DNA from: a bacterium
GTDB lineage: Bacteria; ARS69
Assembly (NCBI GenBank): GCA_025774865.1
Contig: JALGZO010000486.1
Span: 1 to 7,173 of the forward strand
Direction: 5' to 3'
DNA length: 7,173 nt
A program made the position numbers and the translations under genes. The notes beneath the pieces were generated by a model. It searched no databases and was not told where the DNA came from. It saw nothing but the letters and a program-made list of their open reading frames with translations. Positions 1 to 5,702 of the stretch are shown here, piece after piece (within the stretch, counting starts at the first letter, position 1; each line of letters begins with the position of its first letter).

Positions 1-33
1 GGTGAGCGTCACGGGGGCGATCAGGGTCGACAC
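1..33 (-). CDS. 5' end of an unidentified leftward gene (partial, 11 codons)
   Basis: A leftward GTG codon at 33-31 opens a frame without stops to the window edge; it reads MSTLIAPVTLT. A Shine-Dalgarno of the AAGGAG type lies on the same strand at 47-42, eight bases before the GTG, and this is what selects the start. The 11 visible residues are too few to name a product. The gene is transcribed away from the hypothetical gene at 353, so the two share the intergenic region between them. The ribosome-binding site is strong evidence; the main doubt is that so little coding sequence is visible. Confidence 0.5.
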   Translation of the reverse strand, partial: MSTLIAPVTLT

Positions 34-352
34 AGTTTCCTCTCCTTCCGAACGAACTGTTGACGAACGAATCGTGCACGCGGGTTCGCGCACCACCATT
101 GATGGTCAATTACGCCTGACGAATCAACGCATCCGACACTGCACCTCGACCTTTCCAGGCCTGTCTTGGTTGCAGAAGATGACGCGGAATTGTGGAGTTC
201 TCCTCGCACTCCGGAACCTCCGACGTTCGCGCTTCGCCGTTCACGTTTCAGGAAATTCCGGAATCCGCAAGCGGCGCTGGAATGCGCTTCCCGTGGAGTT
301 GTAGAATGCGGCCGTTCGTGGTCACACATCTCTGACGAACGGGAGAACCACG
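34..352. other. Divergent intergenic region with short repeats and palindromes
   Basis: This 319-base stretch separates the leftward gene starting at 33 from the rightward gene starting at 353. Frames that cross it overlap both neighbours and look like nothing I know, so I call no gene here. It holds three copies of TGACGAA (61-67, 117-123, 333-339), an inverted repeat ATTGA-TGG-TCAAT (98-110), and a perfect 10-base palindrome ATTCCGGAAT (255-264) next to an overlapping GGAAATTCC (251-259). TAGAAT at 302-307 resembles a -10 box for the rightward gene but has no clear -35 partner. The region presumably carries both promoters and possibly operators; that is inference. Confidence 0.45.
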
Positions 353-1735
353 ATGACATTGCCCCGTGTCGACGAATCCCGGTTGGGATTCTTCGGTCCG
401 TTCTACAAGACGCACAGCGGCGCACTGTTCGGTCTCGCGAGTGCCGCGGAGGGAATTCGCGACGGGCTGGCCTTTGCGCTCGTCGCCCGTTACTTCTCAC
501 TCCCCGAGTTCGAGGGGATCACGCTCGAGCCGAGCCGCCGCAACATCCAGCCTCCGGAAAACCTGATCCTCCTCGGATCGTCGTCGCTGTTCGTGGACCC
601 CCTGGCGCACAAGACCTCCGGCGGACCGCCGGCCAAGGTGGAGGGCAAGGAGCTCCAGGACCGCATCGACCAGGTTGTCGCGCCGTGCTGCTTCCAGTTC
701 AAGGGGAGCGCAAACCGGGTCGTCGTCAACAAGATCACGGACGAGATCTACCGCCCGGAGCGGGACGAGAAGTCGGGAAAGTTCGTGGACTACGGTGTGA
801 TCCGGCGCGTCTTCCGGCCGGGCGAGAACACGGTTTGCCTGGAGGGAGTCCATCGCGTCGGAACGCTCGGAGTGGCGAAGGCCGCGATGAACGAGAACTC
901 ACTCAACGCCATCTGGGACGCTGTCAACAAGCTCGAGCCTGCGTTCGACGAGTCACTTCCGCTCGAGATCCTCGTGCGGGCTACGTTCTACGACCAGTTG
1001 AAGGACGGCGTCTACGCGATCGACTCGATCACCGCGGTGCCTCTCTTCGTGGTCTACAATCGGCAGTGGATCTTCGATCTCACGGGCGACCGCCGGTGGG
1101 TGGACCAGTTGCCGTGGGACATCCATCGAATCGCGCGGAAGGAGGATCCGCCCGAAGACGCGTCGTCGGACGGACCCGGCGGTCTCCCGCGCGTGGAGAT
1201 CGAAGCGAACCTCCGTGACCTCGACCCCAAGGTCCGGAAGCTCGCGGAGGAGTTGCTGACCAAGCGCGTCGAACCCATCGACACGGATGCCCCGCCGCCG
1301 CCGAACGCCCGTCAGAAGAAGCTACTCCGGGCGCTCGTGACCGACGTGAATCTGTTTCGAATGGTCCTCGTGGGGGTCAAGTTCACGGCCCTCGGGAATG
1401 AGGCCATTCTTCCGCAGGGTCGCACCCGAATCCGGATCCTGCGCAAGCAGTTCTTTCTGCACCTGGCGCTGTGCCGCATGCTCGGTTGCGGTTTCCGGTG
1501 CAACGAGGCGGCGATCCGCGCCTACTTCCCGAAGTTTCGCAGCGAAACCACCGGGAAGAAGTTCACGACGAAGTTCGTGGGATCGGTGCCGGGAAGGATG
1601 CGGGAGGGCTTCGAGGCCCTTCTGGGACCGGCGGCCAACCCGATGGATTACATTCACATCGACTACGCGAGGACGGAGCAGACGTACTCCTTGAGGCTCG
1701 AGAAGGCCTCGCTCGTCTTGCGGCTGCGTGTCTGA
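353..1735 (+). CDS. Hypothetical protein, alpha/beta N-terminal domain plus basic C-terminal domain
   Basis: A 460-residue protein that I cannot name. The ATG at 353 follows a purine-rich GGGAGA at 341-346 with six bases between. There is no signal peptide or membrane helix, so it is probably cytoplasmic. The N-terminal half (about 1-265) looks like a Rossmann-type fold: a hydrophobic strand with LILLGSSS (71-78), then YRPERDEKSGKFVDYGVI (133-150), then a Gly/His-rich GVHRVGTLGVAKAA (165-178). From memory, the order 'G-rich strand, Y-x-P-x-x-D, DYG-hydrophobic, G-x-H-x-x-GT' recurs in uncharacterised bacterial and archaeal proteins; no function is established that I know of. A Pro/Asp-rich linker (264-320, including APPPPN) leads to a Lys/Arg-rich C-terminal half (320-460) with predicted helices and closing strands, possibly a winged-helix-like nucleic-acid-binding domain (inference only). 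It stands alone, with convergent genes downstream. Codon use matches its neighbours. Confidence 0.85.
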   Translation: MTLPRVDESRLGFFGPFYKTHSGALFGLASAAEGIRDGLAFALVARYFSLPEFEGITLEPSRRNIQPPENLILLGSSSLFVDPLAHKTSGGPPAKVEGKELQDRIDQVVAPCCFQFKGSANRVVVNKITDEIYRPERDEKSGKFVDYGVIRRVFRPGENTVCLEGVHRVGTLGVAKAAMNENSLNAIWDAVNKLEPAFDESLPLEILVRATFYDQLKDGVYAIDSITAVPLFVVYNRQWIFDLTGDRRWVDQLPWDIHRIARKEDPPEDASSDGPGGLPRVEIEANLRDLDPKVRKLAEELLTKRVEPIDTDAPPPPNARQKKLLRALVTDVNLFRMVLVGVKFTALGNEAILPQGRTRIRILRKQFFLHLALCRMLGCGFRCNEAAIRAYFPKFRSETTGKKFTTKFVGSVPGRMREGFEALLGPAANPMDYIHIDYARTEQTYSLRLEKASLVLRLRV

Positions 1736-1737
1736 AG

Positions 1738-1771
1738 AAAAATCGGTGGGCCTCCGCACGGAGGCCCACCG
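1738..1771 (-). terminator. Intrinsic terminator of the leftward DUF2188 gene
   Basis: A perfect 13-base-pair GC-rich inverted repeat (arms 1744-1756 and 1759-1771, separated by two bases; in practice a 12-pair stem with a GCAC loop). Read leftward, the stem is followed by A then TTTTT (1742-1738), as in a rho-independent terminator. Read rightward there is no T tract, so it acts chiefly on transcripts from the DUF2188 gene. It begins three bases after the stop codon of the rightward gene, whose own transcript may also be stabilised at its 3' end by the same hairpin. Confidence 0.85.
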
Positions 1772-1826
1772 GCTCCAGTCCCAGATGAGGGTCAGCGCGC
1801 CTCACTTTCGTGAGCGCGCCGCCACG

Positions 1827-2030
1827 TTACGTGGCGTAGACCCGCTTGGCCTGAATTCTCCCGTCCTTCGTCTTGATCTTGAGGGTTCCGCCCACTTTCT
1901 TGGCGAGGGACCGCCCCTTGCGGATCGCGACGTCTTTCTTCCGATGCACGCTCTCCGGCGACCGCTTGCCTTCTTTCTGGACGAGCCAGCCGTCTGCGCT
2001 CATCCGCACCACATACGTCGTCTTCGCCAT
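1827..2030 (-). CDS. DUF2188 family protein
   Basis: A 67-residue basic protein that fits the DUF2188 family: an N-terminal strand TYVVRM (5-10), the conserved GWLVQKEG (14-21), a Ser-Val-His followed by a helix (27-45), then GGTLKIKTKDGRIQ (47-60), the family's usual ending. The family is small, widespread and without an established biochemical role. I chose the ATG at 2030 because a strong Shine-Dalgarno GGAGGT lies five bases before it (2041-2036). A further Met at 2084 in frame has no such site, and the 18 residues it would add do not belong to the domain. It appears to be a single-gene unit: an intrinsic terminator lies 56 bases after the stop, and a possible promoter lies at 2084-2112. 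Confidence 0.88.
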   Translation of the reverse strand: MAKTTYVVRMSADGWLVQKEGKRSPESVHRKKDVAIRKGRSLAKKVGGTLKIKTKDGRIQAKRVYAT

Positions 2031-2033
2031 CTT

Positions 2034-2044
2034 CCACCTCCCTT
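2034..2044 (-). promoter_or_regulatory. Shine-Dalgarno site of the DUF2188 gene
   Basis: On the leftward strand this reads AAGGGAGGTGG, a near-ideal ribosome-binding site. The GGAGGT core ends five bases before the ATG at 2030, which fixes that start over the more distant Met at 2084. Confidence 0.8.
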
Positions 2045-2083
2045 TTGTGGACGACGCCCTGGAGCCGACGTCGTATCGCGACA

Positions 2084-2112
2084 ATCATCGGCCGGATTCG
2101 CGGATTGTGCAA
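2084..2112 (-). promoter_or_regulatory. Candidate sigma-70-type promoter for the DUF2188 gene
   Basis: Leftward TTGCAC (2112-2107) and GATGAT (2089-2084) are 17 bases apart and would start a transcript with an untranslated leader of about 45 bases before the ATG at 2030. The match is weak (3 of 6 and 4 of 6 positions), so this is only a candidate; its support is correct spacing and placement. Confidence 0.3.
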
Positions 2113-2155
2113 GCCTTCTGGAAAGGGATTGTCCCGCCGGGGAAGACCTACGCGG

Positions 2156-2288
2156 TCATCCGGCCGGCTGCTCCGCGAACTGTTCGGCCAGAATCACGTT
2201 CCGCCTCTCTCACCGTCCGGCAGAACGGAATCACGACAATGTTGTCGAGTCCGATCTCCTCCCGGACCCGCCGGACAGCCGTCGGTGG
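2156..2288 (-). pseudogene. ppsA: Relic of phosphoenolpyruvate synthase (pyruvate, water dikinase) C-terminal domain
   Basis: Read leftward, codons from about 2279 to 2202 give AVRRVREEIGLDNIVVIPFC (2279-2220) followed by RTVREA. This closely resembles the segment of the PEP synthase C-terminal TIM barrel usually read as A-x-K/R-R-V-R-E-E-M-G-L-T-N-V-x-V-M-I-P-F-C/V-R-T. At about 2200 the match jumps one frame and resumes as NVILAEQFAEQ (2200-2168), which fits the later family segment S-N-V-I-L-A-D-E-F-A-E. The roughly 30-35 residues normally between them are missing, so an internal deletion also changed the frame. A TGA follows at 2158-2156. There is no start codon, the frame is stopped just upstream (TGA inside 2300-2303), and the phosphohistidine and ATP-grasp domains are absent. 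This can only be a decayed fragment. The family match is from memory. Confidence 0.7.
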
Positions 2289-2290
2289 TC

Positions 2291-2647
2291 CTAGAGGTCA
2301 GCGCGCCGGCCTCCGGTAGCGACGCCGAGGAGCGTCGAGAGGACGCTCATGACGATCGCGCCCAGAAACGCCCACCCGAAGCCGTCCACCTGGAAGCCGG
2401 GAACGAGGGTCGCGCCCAACGCAAACAGAACCGCATTGAGTACGACATAAAAGATCCCGAGGGTCACGATCGTGAGCGGGAGCGTGAGCAGCACGAGGAG
2501 CGGCTTGAGCACCGCATTGAGAAAACCGAGGACGAGAGCCGCCACCAGGAGCGCCTCAGGGGAAGTCACGCGCACTCCCGGCAGCATCCACGCCGTGACG
2601 CCCAGAGCGACCGCCATCAGGAACCAGTGAGTCAGGAATCGGGACAT
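2291..2647 (-). CDS. Phage holin family (four-helix) membrane protein, YvlD-like
   Basis: A 118-residue integral membrane protein with four hydrophobic segments at about 5-23, 32-55, 58-81 and 90-110. The sequence fits the family labelled 'phage holin, superfamily IV' (PF04020, YvlD-like): LPGVRV after the first helix, then FLNAVLKPLL (42-51), LTLPLTIVTLG (54-64) and a VVLNA (68-72) leading into the third helix. Despite the name, members are mostly ordinary chromosomal proteins of unknown function, and nothing phage-like is nearby. I chose the ATG at 2647 because GGAGGT (2657-2652) sits four bases before it; an in-frame Met at 2677 would add ten non-hydrophobic residues and lacks a ribosome site. 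Its stop (TAG, 2293-2291) lies next to the PEP synthase relic. It is divergent from the transporter operon, with 84 bases between start codons. Confidence 0.88.
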   Translation of the reverse strand: MSRFLTHWFLMAVALGVTAWMLPGVRVTSPEALLVAALVLGFLNAVLKPLLVLLTLPLTIVTLGIFYVVLNAVLFALGATLVPGFQVDGFGWAFLGAIVMSVLSTLLGVATGGRRADL

Positions 2648-2731
2648 GGCGACCTCCATTCGATCCGCGGGAGCCATTTGCCGTCTCTAAGGAATACACG
2701 AACCACCCGCGAACGCCTATCCTTCCCCTTC
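2648..2731. promoter_or_regulatory. Divergent promoter region between membrane protein and sugar operon
   Basis: These 84 bases must contain the start signals of the leftward membrane protein, and probably those of the rightward transporter operon. I found no clean -35/-10 pair and no sigma-54 box (GG-N10-GC) on either strand. The last 20 bases before the operon's ATG are pyrimidine-rich and lack a Shine-Dalgarno. Confidence 0.4.
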
Positions 2732-4000
2732 ATGGTGAAGTTCGTTCTCCCCATTTGCCTTCTGACCGCGGTCGCCTGTACCTCCGACCCGCGCGGTAAG
2801 ACGATCGTCTTCCCGGTGAGCTCGGTCGGCGCCGAGGCCGACGTACTGCGCGCCCAGATCGCGCGGTTCGAGGAGGAGCGTCCCGATATCCGGGTCGTCC
2901 TGCGCGAAACCCCCGACTCCGCCGACCAGCGTCACCAGCTCTACGTGCAATGGCTCGCCGCCGGGGCCGGCGATCCCGACGTCCTGCAGCTGGACGTCAT
3001 CTGGACGCCGGAGTTCGCCTCGGCGGGATGGATCCTCCCGCTCGGAGCCTTCGAAATCGACGAGACCGTGTTCTTCCCCGGAACGTTGCGCGCGAACCGG
3101 TGGAGAGGCGAGCTCTACGCGATCCCGTGGTTCGTCGATGTCGGCATGCTGTACTGGCGCACCGACAAGCTGGACGCGCCGCCCGCCACCCTCGAGGAGC
3201 TGGAGCAACGCGCCGTCGCCGCGAAGCGGCGCGGCGAGGTGGAGCACGGATTGGTATGGCAGGGAGCGCGATACGAAGGCCTGGTTTGCGTCTTTCTCGA
3301 GCATCTCGGCGCCTTTGGAGGTCGCATCCTGGACGAGAAGGGTCGGCCGGCGGTGGACACGGAGCCCGGACGCCAGGCCCTCGAGTTCCTTCGCCGCTCC
3401 ATCGGCGAAGACGGCTTCGTGCCGCGCGCCGTGCTCACCTGGCAGGAAGAGCAGACGCGGTTCGCATTCCAGAGCGGCCGCGCCCTCTTCCTCCGAAACT
3501 GGCCGTACGCGTACCCGCTCCTCCAGGATCCGGAGGAGTCCGAGGTGGCGGGCAAGTTCGCCGTCGCGCCGTTTCCCGGCACCGCGAACGGCGCCCCCAC
3601 GGCCGCGCTCGGCGGATCCCAGCTGGCGATCAATGCCCGGTCGCGACACCCCGAAGCGGCCTTTGCGCTGATCGAATACCTGATCTCGCCGGAGCGCATG
3701 CTGGAGCGCGCCCGTGCTGCCGGCCAGCTTCCCCCGCGACGCGACCTCTACGATGACCCGAGCCTCGCCGCGGAGCTCGCCGAGGCCTTGCCCATTCCTC
3801 CGGACGAGGCGCGACGCGTCGTCGAGGCAGCGGTCCCGCGGCCGGTGACTCCCGTGTACACGGAGCTCTCGTCGGTGCTGCAGGTATGGCTTCACCGGGC
3901 GCTCTCGGGGGAGGTCGGCACCGATGAGGCGCTCCGGGAAGCTACCGATGCCATGACGGACGTGCTGGATCGGACGACCGCGCGGCGCGACGCCTCGTGA
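2732..4000 (+). CDS. Sugar ABC transporter substrate-binding lipoprotein (trehalose/maltose type)
   Basis: A 422-residue extracytoplasmic solute-binding protein of cluster 1 (MalE/UgpB-like). It would capture a di- or oligosaccharide and deliver it to the two permeases that follow. Visible features: a short hydrophobic signal (about 3-15) with Cys16 as the likely lipidated residue; LQLDVIWTPEFASAGW (85-100) and GELYAIPWFVDVGMLYWRTD (126-145), hallmarks of the group containing trehalose/maltose binders such as ThuE, LpqY and thermococcal TMBP; ARYEGLVC (179-186); ALGGSQLAINARSRHPEAA (292-310); and RPVTPVYTELSSVLQ (370-384). The length is normal. The ATG at 2732 is the only start giving a signal peptide at the N-terminus, yet it has no Shine-Dalgarno, and the lipobox (AVAC) lacks the usual Leu at -3. 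The stop overlaps the next start by four bases. Family assignment is firm; the exact sugar is inference. Confidence 0.93.
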   Translation: MVKFVLPICLLTAVACTSDPRGKTIVFPVSSVGAEADVLRAQIARFEEERPDIRVVLRETPDSADQRHQLYVQWLAAGAGDPDVLQLDVIWTPEFASAGWILPLGAFEIDETVFFPGTLRANRWRGELYAIPWFVDVGMLYWRTDKLDAPPATLEELEQRAVAAKRRGEVEHGLVWQGARYEGLVCVFLEHLGAFGGRILDEKGRPAVDTEPGRQALEFLRRSIGEDGFVPRAVLTWQEEQTRFAFQSGRALFLRNWPYAYPLLQDPEESEVAGKFAVAPFPGTANGAPTAALGGSQLAINARSRHPEAAFALIEYLISPERMLERARAAGQLPPRRDLYDDPSLAAELAEALPIPPDEARRVVEAAVPRPVTPVYTELSSVLQVWLHRALSGEVGTDEALREATDAMTDVLDRTTARRDAS

Positions 4001-4896
4001 CACGGGGGCTGCGACGAAGTGACGGGCGCCTCGGCGTCGCGCTGGTCGCACCCGTGCTCGTGATCATCGCGGTCGTCGTGCTCTTCCCGGCGCTCTGGGC
4101 CGGCTGGGAGTCGTTGCACGCGCACGATCTCAGGCGCGGCGATGAGCCGTCGCAGTTCGTCGGGCGCGCGAACTACGCGGAGGCGCTCGACGACCGTCGG
4201 TTCGTCGGCGCGGTGGGGCGCACTCTTTGCTTCGTGGTCGTGTCGGTGTCGCTCGAGCTCGCACTCGGGCTCGTCTTCGCTCTGGCTCTCGATGGCGCGC
4301 GGCGCGGCACGACGCTCGTTCGGACGGCGGCCCTCCTGCCCTGGGCCATGCCGACAGTAGTGACCGCGCTCATTTGGCGGTTCCTCTTCGAGCCGCCGGA
4401 GGGCCTGGCGCAACGCGCGGCGACCCTGGCGGGAATCGGGGACCCTTCATTCGTGTGGCTCGCGGATCCGGTCGCGGCGTGGGTCCCGGTCATCCTCGCC
4501 GACGTCTGGAAGACGACGCCTTTCGTCACCGTGCTGCTGCTCGCCGGACTCCAGAGCATCGACGATTCTCTCTACGAGGCCGCGCGCGCCGATGGGGCGG
4601 GGGCCTGGGACCGGTTTCGGCACGTGACGTTACCGCTGCTTCGCCCGGCCCTGTTCGTCGCCGTGCTTTTCCGTACCCTCGACGGGCTGCGCGTCTTCGA
4701 CCTCGTCTACGTGCTGACGGGCGGCGGGCCGGGAACCGCGACGGAACCGGTGGCGCTCCACATCTACCAGACGCTCCTGCAGAATCTCCGGTTCGGGTAC
4801 GGGTCCGCACTGTCGGTGATCGTGTTCGGGTTGAGCCTCGGGCTCGCGATCATCCTCGGGCTGGCCGTCGGCCGCCGGACGGAGACGGCGTCGTGA
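3997..4896 (+). CDS. Sugar ABC transporter permease, MalF/SugA type
   Basis: A 299-residue inner-membrane permease, the first of two that would form the channel of the importer. Six hydrophobic segments are visible near 12-34, 77-98, 108-130, 160-183, 216-238 and 270-290. The cytoplasmic coupling helix (EAA loop) reads EAARADGAGAWDRFRHVTLP (194-213), with the conserved E-A-A, Gly200 and Leu-Pro; it is where the ATPase docks. The MalF-type signature TGGGPGTATE (241-250) follows the fifth helix and distinguishes this from the MalG-type partner. The start is GTG at 3997, inside the stop codon of the binding-protein gene (GTGA). There is no separate Shine-Dalgarno, so translation is probably coupled. 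No long periplasmic P2 loop like that of enterobacterial MalF is present, as is usual for this shorter branch. Confidence 0.93.
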   Translation: MTRGLRRSDGRLGVALVAPVLVIIAVVVLFPALWAGWESLHAHDLRRGDEPSQFVGRANYAEALDDRRFVGAVGRTLCFVVVSVSLELALGLVFALALDGARRGTTLVRTAALLPWAMPTVVTALIWRFLFEPPEGLAQRAATLAGIGDPSFVWLADPVAAWVPVILADVWKTTPFVTVLLLAGLQSIDDSLYEAARADGAGAWDRFRHVTLPLLRPALFVAVLFRTLDGLRVFDLVYVLTGGGPGTATEPVALHIYQTLLQNLRFGYGSALSVIVFGLSLGLAIILGLAVGRRTETAS

Positions 4897-5702
4897 GTCG
4901 CGCGGCGGGAATTGCCGCCGTCTTCGCGGTGGCGGCTTCGAGCGGCTTCCCCGTCGCGTGGATGGTCTGGGCCTCACTGCGGCCGGAAGCGGCGCTGTTC
5001 GACGCCGAGGGCGCCGCGGGCGGCTTCGGGTTCGGACACTACGCCGCGCTCTTCGCGGACCGGGACTTCTGGCGGCCGCTGCGCAACTCGATCATCGTGG
5101 CCGGAAGCACGACCTCGCTCTGCCTTCTCGTGGGGTCGGGCTGCGCGTGGGCCCTCGCGCGCCTTCCCCTTCCCGGACGACGTGCCATCCTCGGCGGCGT
5201 CCTCGCTGTCGCGATGCTTCCGCCGATCTCGATCGTATCCCCTCTTTACCTCGCCTTGCGGCGCGTCGGGCTGATCGACACCTACCCGGGACTGGTACTC
5301 CCCTATCTCTCGTTCGCACTGCCGCTCACGGTCTGGTTCCTCGTCCCGTACTTCCGCCAGCTACCGGCTCAGGTGGAGGAAGCCGCGATGATCGACGGAG
5401 CGAGCCGTTTTCGAGCATTCCGAACCGTGACCCTGCCGCTCGCGGCTCCCGGCCTCGTGACGACGGCCATCCTGACGTTCGTCTACTGCTGGAACGAGTT
5501 TCTGTTCGCACTCGCGTTCACGCTCGGAGCCGAGCGCCAGACCGTTCCCGTCGCGATCGCGCTCTTTCGCGGACAGCACCGCGTGCCGTGGGGTGAGGTT
5601 CTGGCGGCCGCAGTTGTGTGCACCGCGCCTCTGGCGGGACTCGTCGCCGCGTTGCAGAAACGAGTCATCCGCGGGCTCACGGTGGGGGCCGTGGAAGGAT
5701 GA
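4893..5702 (+). CDS. Sugar ABC transporter permease, MalG/SugB type
   Basis: A 269-residue permease that pairs with the preceding MalF-type subunit. Hydrophobic segments lie near 5-28, 66-90, 98-122, 132-155, 184-208 and 234-254. The EAA loop is EEAAMIDGASRFRAFRTVTLP (starting at 162; Glu163, Gly169 and Pro182 are the key residues). The C-terminus RVIRGLTVGAVEG (257-269) is the typical MalG ending that contacts the ATPase. The start is GTG at 4893, overlapping the upstream stop as GTGA, with GGAG at 4881-4884 as a ribosome site eight bases ahead. The same frame is open far upstream over the previous gene, but that is a high-GC shadow with no permease features. The stop is immediately followed by the stop of the convergent regulator. 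No ATPase gene follows, so the ATP-hydrolysing subunit must come from elsewhere. Confidence 0.93.
   Translation: MSRAAGIAAVFAVAASSGFPVAWMVWASLRPEAALFDAEGAAGGFGFGHYAALFADRDFWRPLRNSIIVAGSTTSLCLLVGSGCAWALARLPLPGRRAILGGVLAVAMLPPISIVSPLYLALRRVGLIDTYPGLVLPYLSFALPLTVWFLVPYFRQLPAQVEEAAMIDGASRFRAFRTVTLPLAAPGLVTTAILTFVYCWNEFLFALAFTLGAERQTVPVAIALFRGQHRVPWGEVLAAAVVCTAPLAGLVAALQKRVIRGLTVGAVEG

Noticed and set aside
193-207. Possible sigma-54 promoter (TGG-N10-GC)
   Set aside because: Only the GG and GC dinucleotides and a few flanking bases match; a hit this loose is expected about once by chance in a region this size on two strands.
21-500. Leftward open frame (159 codons) across the divergent intergenic region
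   Set aside because: It overlaps the start of the 353 gene and the ribosome site and start of the leftward gene at 33; its Arg/Ser-rich translation matches nothing I recognise.
1792-2112. Leftward 106-codon frame overlapping the DUF2188 gene
   Set aside because: It lies in a different frame from the DUF2188 domain, lacks a ribosome site at its start and gives an Arg/Glu-rich shadow translation.
2291-2647. Holin-family protein as sign of a prophage
   Set aside because: No lysin, capsid, tail, integrase or attachment-site signal is nearby; this family is common as an ordinary chromosomal membrane protein.
2045-2731. Rightward open frame running into the binding-protein gene, which would add 229 residues
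   Set aside because: Its translation is highly charged and low in hydrophobics, it crosses the opposite-strand holin-family gene, and it would bury the signal peptide; the ATG at 2732 is the sensible start.
2717-4051. Long leftward open frame (444 codons) opposite the binding-protein gene
   Set aside because: It is antisense to a clearly recognisable solute-binding protein; its translation is Arg/Gly/Glu-rich without hydrophobic or domain patterns, as expected from high-GC codon use on the other strand.
4227-4892. Upstream extension of the second permease frame over the first permease gene
   Set aside because: Arg/Gly/Ala-rich shadow sequence with no membrane helices; the GTG at 4893 with a nearby GGAG gives a normal MalG-type N-terminus.
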